Below, piece by piece: positions 18,611 through 27,386 of a DNA stretch of 46,847 nt. The notes below the pieces were generated by a model. The model was given only the letters and a program-made list of their open reading frames with translations, made no database searches and was not told the DNA's origin. The stretch is from Myxococcales bacterium (lineage in GTDB: Bacteria > Myxococcota_A > Polyangia > Fen-1088): NCBI GenBank assembly GCA_003158735.1, contig PMLB01000322.1:47722-94568 (forward strand), in the 5' to 3' direction. Each line of letters opens with the position of its first letter. Position 1 is the first letter of the stretch. The position numbers and the translations under genes are program-made.

Positions 18611-21298
18611 TCAGGCGACTTGCGGGCCCAGGGGCAAAGCGCGCTTCTCGGGTTGCGCGGCGGCGGCCGCCGTCTGCACGCGGGCGGCGGGCGTGACAGG
18701 CATGCGGTTGGCGGCCACAAACTGCTCGATGAAGGCCAGGGAGGGATCCACCTGGTCGACCTGAACCAGGATCAAGTCCCCTGGCAACAACATGCGCAGC
18801 CCCGCCTCGATGGCGTGCTGCTCGCCGCGCGTTTCGATGATCTCGGCCACCCGCGTGCTGCGTGCCAGCCCCTTGTGCATGAGCGACACCACCTCGCCGT
18901 CGGGCCGGCCGCGCGTGCACTTGTCCTCGTAGATGATCACGTGGTCAAAGCCGTTGCCGATGATCTCGGCCTGGCGAGTGATGTCCACATCACGCCTATC
19001 ACCGGCGGCCGTGTACACCACCAGCCGCCGATCGTGCGGCATGCGACCGATGGCGTCGATGAGCGCCATCAAGGCGTCAGCGTTGTGCCCGTAGTCCACC
19101 ACAATGGTGGCCTCTTCATAGTCCAGCACATTGAATCGCCCTGGCGTGCTGCGGGTGTCGCTGGTGAAAGTGGCCAGAGCCGTGCGCATCACCTCGCAGG
19201 GCACGCCCACTGACCAACACGCAGCGGTGGCGGCCAGCACGTTGTCCACCTGGAAGCCGATCTGACCGTCGCGGGTGAGCGGCACCGCGCCCAGGCTGGT
19301 CACCCGCTGCTCGCGGCTGCCTTCGGCCAGCACCACCGTCTCGTTGCACACCACCACGGCGCGACCGCCGCGTGCGCGGTGAGCGACGATAAGCGGATGC
19401 TTGGGATCGCGCGCGAAGAAGATCACCGAGCCGGGACAGTAGGGCGCCATGGCCACGGTCATGGAATCCGCCGCGTTGAGCACGGCCGCGCCGGTGGGCG
19501 CCACGTTCTCCACCACGGTGCGCTTCACTTCGGCCAGTTGCTCCGTGGTGTCGATGCCTGCTATGCCCAAATGGTCGCCCTCGCCGATGTTGGTGACGAT
19601 GGCCACGTCACACATGTCGAAGCCGAGACCCTCGCGCAGGATGCCCCCGCGCGCGGTTTCCAGCACCGCCGCATCCACCCGCGGGTTGAACAACACCGCG
19701 CGAGCGCTGCGCGGCCCGCTGCAATCATCATGGTCGATGCGCCGGTCATCGATGTAAATGCCATCCGTGCAGGCCATGCCGACGTGCCGGCCGGCAGCCT
19801 TGAGGATGTGGCCGACCATGCGCACGGTGGTGGTCTTGCCGTTGGTGCCAGCCACTGCCACCAGCGGAATGCGCCCGTTCTCCCCTGGCGGGAACATGGT
19901 GGACACGATGGCCTCGCCCACTGGTCGCGGCTTGCCCACCGACGGGGCCAAGTGCATGCGAAGCCCGGGCGCGGCATTGACCTCGACGACAATTCCGCCT
20001 TGCTCTTCCAGAGGCCGGCTGATGTCGCCGCAGATCACGTCCACGCCGGCGACGTCCAGCCCGACCACGCGAGCCGCGTCCACCGCGCGTGCGGCGTTTT
20101 CCGGGTGCACACGGTCGGTCACGTCGGTTGCCGAACCGCCGGTGCTCAAGTTGCCGTTCTGGCGCAAGAGAACCTGCGTACCCGCCGCCGGGATCGAATC
20201 AGGCGTGTAGCCCTGGCCGGCCAGCACCGCCAGTCCAATGGCATCGAGACGCATCTTGCTCAGCGACGTGGAGTGGTCCTCGCCCCGCAGCGGGTCTGCA
20301 TTGACGGCTGCCACCAGCTCGGCCACGGTGGACTTGCTGTCGCCCTGCACCTGGGGCGGATCCCGACGAGCGGCCGCGATCATCCGGTCACCCACCACCA
20401 ACAAGCGGTGGTCGGCACCATGGGCGAAGCGTTCCACCAGCACCGACGAACCCTCGGCACTCGCGGCCTGAAAAGCGGCCAGCACCTGCTCGTGCGTGGT
20501 CAGGTTGACGGCCACACCACGACCCTGGTTTCCGTGCTGGGGCTTGAGCACCACCGGGAAACCGACCTCCTGTGCCATCTCCCAAGCTTCTGCCGCGTCC
20601 TTGACGGGACCGCCGGCCGGCACGGGCACGCCGACCGATCGAAGCAGGAGCTTGGTCAGCTCTTTGTCCTGCGCGATGGACTCGCCGATGGCGCTGGTTC
20701 GATCGGTCTCAGCAGCCAGAATGCGTCGCTGGCGCGAGCCCCAACCAAGCTGAACCAGACTGCCTTGATTCAGTCGGCGGGTGGGAACTCCCCTCGCGTC
20801 GGCAGCCCGCACGATGGCCCCCGTGCTGGGACCGAGGCGCAGATCCTCATCCTGGCGGCGCAACTGCTTGACCGCGGCGTGCACGTCGAAGGTTCGCTCG
20901 GCCAGCACGGCGTCGATGACCTGAACGGCCGCTGCAACCGCAGCGCGTGCCACATCTTCTTCGCGATACTCGACCACAACCTTGAATTGCCCCGCCTCAT
21001 TTGTCGATGTCGTCTTGCTGAAGGAAACCGGAATCTTTGCCCGCCTCTGCATCGCCATCGCCACGCGTTCCAAGACATGCGCCAGGGTGGGACTTTCGGC
21101 TGTCGCACCGCTGAGATCGGCGTCAGCCCATCGCACCCCGGAGAACAGGTCGGGCACAAGCGCGCGCAGATGCGTCTCGAATCCCCGGATCTCGGCCACT
21201 GCCATACGGGCCGGCCCGAGGTCGACGGTCACCTCAAGCGCAGTATGCCGACTCCAGATATTGGGTCCCCTGAGTGCACGAATTCTTTGGAGTTCCAT
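18611..21298 (-). CDS. cphA: Cyanophycin synthetase, second paralogue
   Basis: The 895-residue protein polymerises Asp and Arg into cyanophycin with ATP. The N domain (1-160) is followed by an ATP-grasp domain (about 200-475: TSAIGESIAQDKELTK, VLKPQHGNQGRGV, VVEVNAAPGLRMHL) and a Mur ligase-like domain with P-loop GTNGKTT at 484-490, ETARGGILREGLGFD and VVDYGHNADAL. By family knowledge the ATP-grasp part adds Asp and the Mur part adds Arg. It lies 19 bp behind the first copy, so they form an operon. In the N domain the segment equivalent to HILEH of the first copy reads HVLER (74-78). An Ala-rich tail ends the protein. Tandem cphA pairs are known in other bacteria. Confidence 0.95.
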   Translation of the reverse strand: MELQRIRALRGPNIWSRHTALEVTVDLGPARMAVAEIRGFETHLRALVPDLFSGVRWADADLSGATAESPTLAHVLERVAMAMQRRAKIPVSFSKTTSTNEAGQFKVVVEYREEDVARAAVAAAVQVIDAVLAERTFDVHAAVKQLRRQDEDLRLGPSTGAIVRAADARGVPTRRLNQGSLVQLGWGSRQRRILAAETDRTSAIGESIAQDKELTKLLLRSVGVPVPAGGPVKDAAEAWEMAQEVGFPVVLKPQHGNQGRGVAVNLTTHEQVLAAFQAASAEGSSVLVERFAHGADHRLLVVGDRMIAAARRDPPQVQGDSKSTVAELVAAVNADPLRGEDHSTSLSKMRLDAIGLAVLAGQGYTPDSIPAAGTQVLLRQNGNLSTGGSATDVTDRVHPENAARAVDAARVVGLDVAGVDVICGDISRPLEEQGGIVVEVNAAPGLRMHLAPSVGKPRPVGEAIVSTMFPPGENGRIPLVAVAGTNGKTTTVRMVGHILKAAGRHVGMACTDGIYIDDRRIDHDDCSGPRSARAVLFNPRVDAAVLETARGGILREGLGFDMCDVAIVTNIGEGDHLGIAGIDTTEQLAEVKRTVVENVAPTGAAVLNAADSMTVAMAPYCPGSVIFFARDPKHPLIVAHRARGGRAVVVCNETVVLAEGSREQRVTSLGAVPLTRDGQIGFQVDNVLAATAACWSVGVPCEVMRTALATFTSDTRSTPGRFNVLDYEEATIVVDYGHNADALMALIDAIGRMPHDRRLVVYTAAGDRRDVDITRQAEIIGNGFDHVIIYEDKCTRGRPDGEVVSLMHKGLARSTRVAEIIETRGEQHAIEAGLRMLLPGDLILVQVDQVDPSLAFIEQFVAANRMPVTPAARVQTAAAAAQPEKRALPLGPQVA

Positions 21299-21317
21299 GG
21301 TGGCCGTCTCGGGTTGG

Positions 21318-24029
21318 TTAGTTTTTCTTTGAGTCCGGCCTTGATGGAGACCGGAGGGTCACTGGTGATGCGACGGACCGCGGATGGGATTTATTCGCGG
21401 TTCCAGCACCGCCGCGTGCCTTTTTCTCTTCGCTAACCACGCCGATGGCCGATAACGCAGAAAGACTCGCTTCGACGTTGTCGTCGAGGGTCTGAAGCAA
21501 CGCCAGCTCGCCCGGTGCAAGCAGCGACAAGGCCTTGCCGACCGCCTCGCGATAGTCAGAAACATAAATGATTTCAGCGACCCTTGGTCCAAGCGCCAGT
21601 CCCCTGCGCAGCAGGCCAGGGACAGCACCCGGTGCCCGGCCCGCGGCCGACGGGTCGTCGTACAGGATGACGCGGTCAAAGGCGGCGGCCAAGATCTCGC
21701 CTTGCCGGACGATGTCCTCGTCGCGCCTCGCGTCCCCAGCAGAATAGATGACAGAGCGCTTCCGCTGGGGAAACCGGTCCAGAGCAGACACGACCGCAGC
21801 CAGTGCTGAGACGTTGTGGCAGTCGTCGATTACAAGGGTAGCTTCGCCATGGGACACGACGTTGAATCGGCAAGGGTCATCCTGCCGATCGGCACGGAAG
21901 GTTTCCAGGCTGGTGCGGATGGCTTCTTTGGATATCCCCAGCGCCCACGCCGCCGATGCGGCCGCCAAGGCGTTCTCCACCTGGAAGGGGACGCGCCCCG
22001 AGCAGGTGATGGGGATCTCGTTGATCGAGATGAGGTCGGTTTCCGACGGTCCCTCGCACAGAATCAACTGACCATCGCGCACGAATACGGCGCGCTTGCC
22101 CTGGCCACGATGCTGCTGCAGCGTCGGATGCGTGCCTTCGAGGGCAAAGAAGATCACCGAGCCCGCGCACAGCGGCGCCATCTTCGCCACCAGCGGATCG
22201 CCCGCATTGAGCACGGCACTGCCGGTGGGCAAGACTACGTCCACCGGCGAGCGCTTGACCGAAAACATGTCGTCGACGGTGTCCACGTTGTGCAGCCCCA
22301 GGTGGTCGGCCTGGCCAATGTTGGTCACCACCGCCACGTCGCAGCGGTCGAAGCCAAGACCCTCGCGCAAGATCCCGCCGCGGGCCGCTTCGAATACCGC
22401 AGCCTCGACCTGCGGGTTGAGAAGAACCTTGCGCGCGCTGCGCGGACCGGCGCAGTCCCCACCATCGATCATACGGCCGGACACGTCAATGCCATCGCTG
22501 GAGGTCATGCCCACCACACGTCCCGCCGAACGCAAAATGTGCGCCACCAGGCGAGTCACTGTGGTCTTGCCGTTGGTGCCAGTCACACACACGATGGGAA
22601 TTCGCCCGTTCTCGCCCGGTGGAAAAAGCGTGTCCACGATGGCCTCACCCACGGGCCGGGGCGCGCCCACCGAGGGTGCCAGATGCATTGCCAGTCCAGG
22701 CCCGGCGTTGACCTCGACTACGACTCCGCCCTGGTCCTCCAGCGGCTGCGAGATGTCGCTGGCCACGACGTCGAGTCCTGCCACGTCCAGACCGACGATC
22801 TGAGCCGCCAGGACCGCGTGGGCTGCGGTGCTGGGGTGAACCTGGTCGGTCACGTCGATGGCCAGGTTGTCGCTGTGCTGGACCACGACCGATACGCCGG
22901 CCGCCGGTACGCTTTCGGGACGGTAGCCCTGACGTTCGAGCTGCATCTGCGTGGACTTGTCGTCCACGCAAATCTGGCACAGCGGACAGGATTCATAGCT
23001 GCCGCGCCTGGGGTCAGAGTTGAGCTGCTGGTCAATGAGCTGGGCCACCGTTCGCTGGCCGTCACCCACGATGGAGGCGACTTCCCCGCGGGCAGCGGCC
23101 ACCAGCTTGCCACCCACCACCAGCAGCCGGTGTTCGGCGCCATCGGCGAACTTCTCGACAATCACGCTGCTGCCTTCGTGGCTTGCCGCCTCGAAAGCGG
23201 CCCGCACCTGCGCCTCGCGGGTCAAACTGGTGAACACGCCACGGGCGTGGTTGCCATCGCGCGGCTTGACCACCACGGACGTGCCGATCTCCTCGGCCGC
23301 CTGCCAGGCATCGTCCGCGTCGGTGACCAGGCGCCCCTCGGGAACCGGGATGCCACCCGCGCGCAGCAAGTTCTTGGTCAGCTCCTTGTCCTGCGCGATC
23401 GATTCAGCCACTGCGCTGGTGCGGTCAGTCTCGGCCGTCCAGATACGGCGCTGCTTGGCCCCCTGGCCCAGCTGCACCAGGCTGCCCTCGTTGAGTCGGC
23501 GCACGGGAATGCCACGGACGTCCGCCGCAGCGGTGATGGCGGCCGTGCTGGGGCCCAGGCACACGCGGTCGGCCAGCTCGCGCAACTTGCGCACTTCTTG
23601 CGCGACGTCGTAGGGCTTGTCGTAGATGGCGGCCAGCACCAGCTCGCGCGCGGCGAGCAGGCAGGCGCGCGCCAGCCTCTCGTCGCGGTAGCGCACCACG
23701 ACCCGATACACACCATCTTCCACCGTCTCACGTGCACGGCCGTACCCCACTGGCGTACCGGCCAGGTTCTGCAGTTCGATGGTGACGTGTTCCAGAATAT
23801 GCGCCGGGTAGGTTCCGTCGCGCAGACGTTGAAAGAAACCGCCGCGTTCACCCACGCTGCAGCGGTGCTCAATCATGGTCGGCAACCACGCCATCAGCCG
23901 ATCATTGAGACCGGGTATGGAATCAGACGGACTGTCCTTGAGGTCCTTGAGGTCAACCCACGCCTCCAACACCGTGTGCCGCGACCAGATGTTGGGTCCG
24001 CGTAGGGCGAAGATCTTTCTGATCTCCAT
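21318..24029 (-). CDS. cphA: Cyanophycin synthetase, first paralogue
   Basis: The protein has 903 residues from the ATG at 24029, preceded by AAGGA at good spacing; in-frame codons up to 24173 would run into the divergent gene and do not match the family. Domains: N domain with HILEH at 77-81, ATP-grasp (about 200-475: TSAVAESIAQDKELTK, VVKPRDGNHARGV, VVEVNAGPGLAMHL) and Mur ligase-like with P-loop GTNGKTT at 484-490, FEAARGGILREGLGFD and VIDDCHNVSAL. An unusual cysteine cluster, CPLCQIC (C348, C351, C354), interrupts a conserved stretch of the ATP-grasp part and is absent from the second copy. The Lys/Ser-rich C-terminal tail is variable in the family. Confidence 0.95.
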   Translation of the reverse strand: MEIRKIFALRGPNIWSRHTVLEAWVDLKDLKDSPSDSIPGLNDRLMAWLPTMIEHRCSVGERGGFFQRLRDGTYPAHILEHVTIELQNLAGTPVGYGRARETVEDGVYRVVVRYRDERLARACLLAARELVLAAIYDKPYDVAQEVRKLRELADRVCLGPSTAAITAAADVRGIPVRRLNEGSLVQLGQGAKQRRIWTAETDRTSAVAESIAQDKELTKNLLRAGGIPVPEGRLVTDADDAWQAAEEIGTSVVVKPRDGNHARGVFTSLTREAQVRAAFEAASHEGSSVIVEKFADGAEHRLLVVGGKLVAAARGEVASIVGDGQRTVAQLIDQQLNSDPRRGSYESCPLCQICVDDKSTQMQLERQGYRPESVPAAGVSVVVQHSDNLAIDVTDQVHPSTAAHAVLAAQIVGLDVAGLDVVASDISQPLEDQGGVVVEVNAGPGLAMHLAPSVGAPRPVGEAIVDTLFPPGENGRIPIVCVTGTNGKTTVTRLVAHILRSAGRVVGMTSSDGIDVSGRMIDGGDCAGPRSARKVLLNPQVEAAVFEAARGGILREGLGFDRCDVAVVTNIGQADHLGLHNVDTVDDMFSVKRSPVDVVLPTGSAVLNAGDPLVAKMAPLCAGSVIFFALEGTHPTLQQHRGQGKRAVFVRDGQLILCEGPSETDLISINEIPITCSGRVPFQVENALAAASAAWALGISKEAIRTSLETFRADRQDDPCRFNVVSHGEATLVIDDCHNVSALAAVVSALDRFPQRKRSVIYSAGDARRDEDIVRQGEILAAAFDRVILYDDPSAAGRAPGAVPGLLRRGLALGPRVAEIIYVSDYREAVGKALSLLAPGELALLQTLDDNVEASLSALSAIGVVSEEKKARGGAGTANKSHPRSVASPVTLRSPSRPDSKKN

Positions 24030-24100
24030 GGGTGATTCCTTGAATGGCCGAGGTGAGTTGACGTCCAAGAGATTAATGCAACTGTGGCACAAGAAGGGTC

Positions 24101-26470
24101 GTGGTGTATTTTGACGGCGAAGAACCGACCCTGCCGAGGTATGAGCAGCGCACCTTGACCGAATTGGACACAACCTGCAACCAGCTCCCCGAGCCCTTGC
24201 GCGGCATGGTGCAGGCTATGCTTGCGCCAGGCGAATCCTTGCGCGCCGTCTTCCAGCCCGACCTGGACGACCGACTGAAATATTTTGAGGGGCTGGTGGT
24301 GCTGACTGACCGGCGCTTGCTGGCGCGCGAAGGTTCTGAGTTGCGCACCTGGCCGCTGGCGCAGGTGGAACGGCTGCAAGCACGCGACCGGGGTGGCTTG
24401 GCCACGCTGGAAGCGCTTGGCCCCAACGCGCGTCTGGCATGCTGGTTCCACACCGTGGGCAAGGCGGCGGCTGCCCGCGATCTGGTGGACGCCTTCGACC
24501 GCCTGGCCGCGGGCCACCGGCCCGGCGGCCCGGACCTCGACGACGACCTGCCCGTGCCCGAGGGTGAGACGCCCACCGCACCGGTCAACGTGCGTTCGCT
24601 CTTCCGTCTGTTTCGCTTTGCCCGCGCCCACACCGCCGCGCTGACCCTAGGACTCCTGCTCACCCTTGGCGGAACCGCCGCTGGCTTGGTCCCGCCCTAC
24701 CTGACCTGGCCTTTGGTCGACAAGGTACTCGAGCCGTATCAGGACCACGTCAAAGAGCTGCGCTCCACCTCCGCGACGGGCGACCACACAGCGCAGGTGC
24801 GCAGCATCGAGCAGGAGCGTGTCACCGGATTCCACCGCGTCGGCTTCTACCTGCTCGCCTTCGCTGCCGCGGCGCTGCTCGCCTGGGTGCTAGGCTGGGC
24901 CCAGGGCTGGGTGCTGGCCTGGATCAGCGAGCGCATCAGTGCGGACCTGCGCAACACCACCTATGCCCACTTGCAGGAGCTGTCGTTGGACTACTTCGGC
25001 ACCAAGCGCACCGGCGATCTGGTGGCCCGTATCAGCAACGACACCGATCGCATCTGCAGCTTCCTCTCGGATACCTCGGTCGACTTCATCGCCGACGTGC
25101 TCATGATCGTGGGCACGGCGGTGGTGCTCATCAGCATCGACCCCATCCTGGCTGCCGCCACGCTGTGCACCTTCCCGATCATCGCGTGGTTGACCGTCCA
25201 TTTGCGCGACCGCATGACCCACGGCTTTCTGAACGGCGGCCGCGCCTGGGACGGGATGACCAGCCTGCTGGCCGACACGATTCCTGGCATCCGCGTGGTG
25301 AAGGCGTTTGCGCAGGAAACGCGCGAAATCGAGCGTTTCCGTGCCGCCAACCTGCGCATCATCGCGGCCAACGACCGGGTCAACCGCGTGTGGACCTTCT
25401 TCTGGCCCGCGGTGGCTCTGCTCACCCAGATCGGCCTGCTGGTGGTCTGGATGGTGGGCGCCTGGGAGGTCTTCAGCGGCCGGGTCACCGTCGGCGTGTT
25501 GGTGGCTTTTCTGGCCTACATTGGTCGTTTCTATTCGCGGCTCGAGTCCATGAGCCGCATGGTCACCAGCACGCAAAAAGCCGCAGCCAGCAGCCAGCGC
25601 CTGTTTGAAATCCTGGACCGGCCGCCCGGCGTGCCCGAGCCGGCGCATCCGGTGCATCCCGAGAAGATCGATGGCGCCATCGAGATACGCAACGCCAGCT
25701 TCCGCTTCGGCAGCCGGCAAGTCATCGACGGCGTCAGCCTGGACGTGAAGCCGGGCGAGATGATCGGCCTGGTGGGCACCACCGGCGCGGGCAAGAGCAC
25801 TCTCGTCAATCTGGTGTGCCGCTTCTACGACGTGAGCGAAGGCTCGGTGCTGGTGGACGGAACTGACATCCGGTCTTTCCCCATCGCCGAGTACCGCCGT
25901 CACATCGGCATCGTGCTGCAGGACCCTTTCCTTTTCTGGGGCAGCATCGCGGAGAACATCGCATACGGCAAACCCAACGCCACCCGCTCCGAGATCGTGG
26001 CCGCAGCGCGAGCCGCGCGGGCGCACGAATTCATCCTGCAGCTCTCCGACGGCTACGATTCCATGGTGGGCGAACGCGGCCACACCCTCTCGGGCGGGGA
26101 GCGCCAGCGCATCTCCATCGCGCGCGCCCTGCTCATCGATCCGAGCATCCTCATCCTCGACGAAGCGACCTCGTCGGTGGACACGCAAACCGAACGCGAG
26201 ATCCAGGAGGCGCTCGACAACCTGGTGCGCGGCCGCACCACCATCGCGATTGCCCACCGGCTAAGCACCCTGCACAAGGCAGACCGGCTGGTGGTGCTGG
26301 AGCACGGCCGTGTGATCGAGATGGGACAGCACCCCGATCTGCTCGCCGCCGGCGGTCGCTACGCACAGCTCTACCAGGCGCAGATGCAGCGTGGGCAGGA
26401 GTTGGGCAGTCCCGAACCGCCGCGCGAGCTGCCGCCGCCCGCGCCCGAGCGCGAGGGAGGTGACGCGTGA
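24101..26470 (+). CDS. ABC exporter associated with cyanophycin metabolism
   Basis: The 789-residue half-transporter fuses permease and ATPase. Residues 1-160 form an extra N-terminal part with a PH/GRAM-like pattern (LAPGESLRAVFQ, GLVVLTDRRLLAREG, WPLAQVERLQ). Six membrane helices follow at about 180-460. The ATPase has Walker A GTTGAGKST near 559-567, signature LSGGERQR near 663, Walker B ILILDEATSSVD near 683 and the H-loop AIAHRLS. The start is GTG at 24101 or the adjacent GTG at 24104, behind AAGAAGG. It is divergent from the cphA pair with a 71-bp shared promoter region and overlaps the DUF1854 gene by 4 bases. This gene pair is known to travel with cphA, but the transported substrate is unknown. 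Confidence 0.92.
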   Translation: MVYFDGEEPTLPRYEQRTLTELDTTCNQLPEPLRGMVQAMLAPGESLRAVFQPDLDDRLKYFEGLVVLTDRRLLAREGSELRTWPLAQVERLQARDRGGLATLEALGPNARLACWFHTVGKAAAARDLVDAFDRLAAGHRPGGPDLDDDLPVPEGETPTAPVNVRSLFRLFRFARAHTAALTLGLLLTLGGTAAGLVPPYLTWPLVDKVLEPYQDHVKELRSTSATGDHTAQVRSIEQERVTGFHRVGFYLLAFAAAALLAWVLGWAQGWVLAWISERISADLRNTTYAHLQELSLDYFGTKRTGDLVARISNDTDRICSFLSDTSVDFIADVLMIVGTAVVLISIDPILAAATLCTFPIIAWLTVHLRDRMTHGFLNGGRAWDGMTSLLADTIPGIRVVKAFAQETREIERFRAANLRIIAANDRVNRVWTFFWPAVALLTQIGLLVVWMVGAWEVFSGRVTVGVLVAFLAYIGRFYSRLESMSRMVTSTQKAAASSQRLFEILDRPPGVPEPAHPVHPEKIDGAIEIRNASFRFGSRQVIDGVSLDVKPGEMIGLVGTTGAGKSTLVNLVCRFYDVSEGSVLVDGTDIRSFPIAEYRRHIGIVLQDPFLFWGSIAENIAYGKPNATRSEIVAAARAARAHEFILQLSDGYDSMVGERGHTLSGGERQRISIARALLIDPSILILDEATSSVDTQTEREIQEALDNLVRGRTTIAIAHRLSTLHKADRLVVLEHGRVIEMGQHPDLLAAGGRYAQLYQAQMQRGQELGSPEPPRELPPPAPEREGGDA

Positions 26471-26949
26471 ACGACCACGGCGCAACCGTCCCCATTCGCC
26501 TGCACCACGACGCCTTCGGTCGGCTGGTCGTGACCCTGGCCAACGGAGAAATCCACAGTGGTGTCGTGCCCGTGCGCGCCTTCCCATTCTCAGCGCCCGA
26601 CCAGTGGATTTCCCTGTGCGACGAAAGCGGCCACGAGGTCTTCTGCCTGAACGACCTGGCCGAACTCGACCGTGAAACGCGTGACCAGCTTGCGGCCGAG
26701 CTGGCCCGCCGCGAGTTCGTCCCGCGCATCCTGCGCATCATGCGCGTGGTCAAGGGCGGCGTGGCCAGCCAGTGGTTCGTAGAGAGCGACCGCGGCCCCA
26801 CCAGCTTCGAGCTGCCCAGCGAAGACAATATCCGTCGCATGGGCAGCGACGGCGCCCTGCTAATTGACGGGCACGGTATTCGCTACCGCATCACCTCGGT
26901 GGCCCAGTTGGACACTCACAGCCGGCGAATTCTGCGCCAGTATTTATGA
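26467..26949 (+). CDS. DUF1854 protein associated with cyanophycin metabolism
   Basis: The 160-residue soluble protein matches the DUF1854 pattern: VPVRAFPFSAPDQWISLCDESGHE in the first third (about 33-56), ELARREFVPRILRI, a ...WFVESDRGPTSFEL strand pair, DNIRRM and LDTHSRRILRQYL at the C-terminus. The GTG start (26467) overlaps the transporter stop as GTGA, so the two are translationally coupled. By established association this family accompanies cyanophycin synthetase and its ABC transporter. The biochemical role is not known; a regulator or partner of the transporter is only an inference. Confidence 0.9.
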   Translation: MNDHGATVPIRLHHDAFGRLVVTLANGEIHSGVVPVRAFPFSAPDQWISLCDESGHEVFCLNDLAELDRETRDQLAAELARREFVPRILRIMRVVKGGVASQWFVESDRGPTSFELPSEDNIRRMGSDGALLIDGHGIRYRITSVAQLDTHSRRILRQYL

Positions 26950-27001
26950 GTGCCCCGGGAGTTGGCTGTTGCTCGCATGGACCTGGGGTATCATTGACTC
27001 T

Positions 27002-27370
27002 ATGAGTCTGTTTCGCGTCAATGTCGTGGCCCGGAATCCCAAGGACGAGGCTCAGGCGTCCGCGCCCATCGAGGCGCTCGTTGACACCGGATCTGAACTG
27101 AGCTGGCTGCCGGCCCAACAGATGACAGCCATCGGGGTCGGCCCGCGCCGAAAGCGGACCTTCGTGACCGCCACGAAGGAGGTTGTCGAACGAGATGTCG
27201 GCTACGCGGTCCTGGCTGCCGAGGGATTCGAGACCGTTGATGAAGTCGTCTTTGCCGAGAAAAGCGATCTCTGTCTGCTCGGCGTGCGCACGTTCGAAGG
27301 CTTCGGGGTAATGGTCGACAATGTTGGTCACCGGTTTGTTGCTGTCACGACCGTGGCGGCCAAGCTGTAG
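27002..27370 (+). CDS. Retropepsin-like aspartic protease domain protein
   Basis: The protein has 122 residues from the ATG at 27002. It is a single clan AA (retropepsin-like) domain: catalytic ALVDTGSELSWLP with D28-T29-G30, a flap-like region, and LLGVRTFEGFGVMVD standing for the second structural motif. Such proteins work as dimers where active. No signal peptide or membrane helix is seen. Substrate unknown. It is 53 bp after the DUF1854 gene and convergent with the nucleotidyltransferase gene (17-bp gap), so a functional link with either is not shown. Confidence 0.85.
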   Translation: MSLFRVNVVARNPKDEAQASAPIEALVDTGSELSWLPAQQMTAIGVGPRRKRTFVTATKEVVERDVGYAVLAAEGFETVDEVVFAEKSDLCLLGVRTFEGFGVMVDNVGHRFVAVTTVAAKL

Positions 27371-27386
27371 AACCGATGCAGTCGTG

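Noticed and set aside
18459-18920. Peptides containing TTESTENTE-like runs from the palindromic repeats
   Set aside because: These arise from translating the CACAGAG palindromes (also at 9238 and 28919) and are a familiar artefact, not genes.
19379-21436. 685-codon plus-strand frame opposite the second cphA
   Set aside because: It is antisense to a well-supported cyanophycin synthetase and its translation is His/Arg/Gly-rich without domains. Long antisense frames are common at this GC content.
21816-24005. 729-codon plus-strand frame opposite the first cphA
   Set aside because: Same reasoning: shadow of a real gene, no motifs, no ribosome site.
24030-24100. Sigma54 promoter between cphA and the exporter
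   Set aside because: TGGCAC is present on the plus strand, but no correctly spaced TTGC element follows; on the minus strand the invariant GG is missing.
24890-26257. 455-codon minus-strand frame opposite the ABC exporter
   Set aside because: The exporter motifs are continuous on the plus strand; the antisense product is low-complexity.
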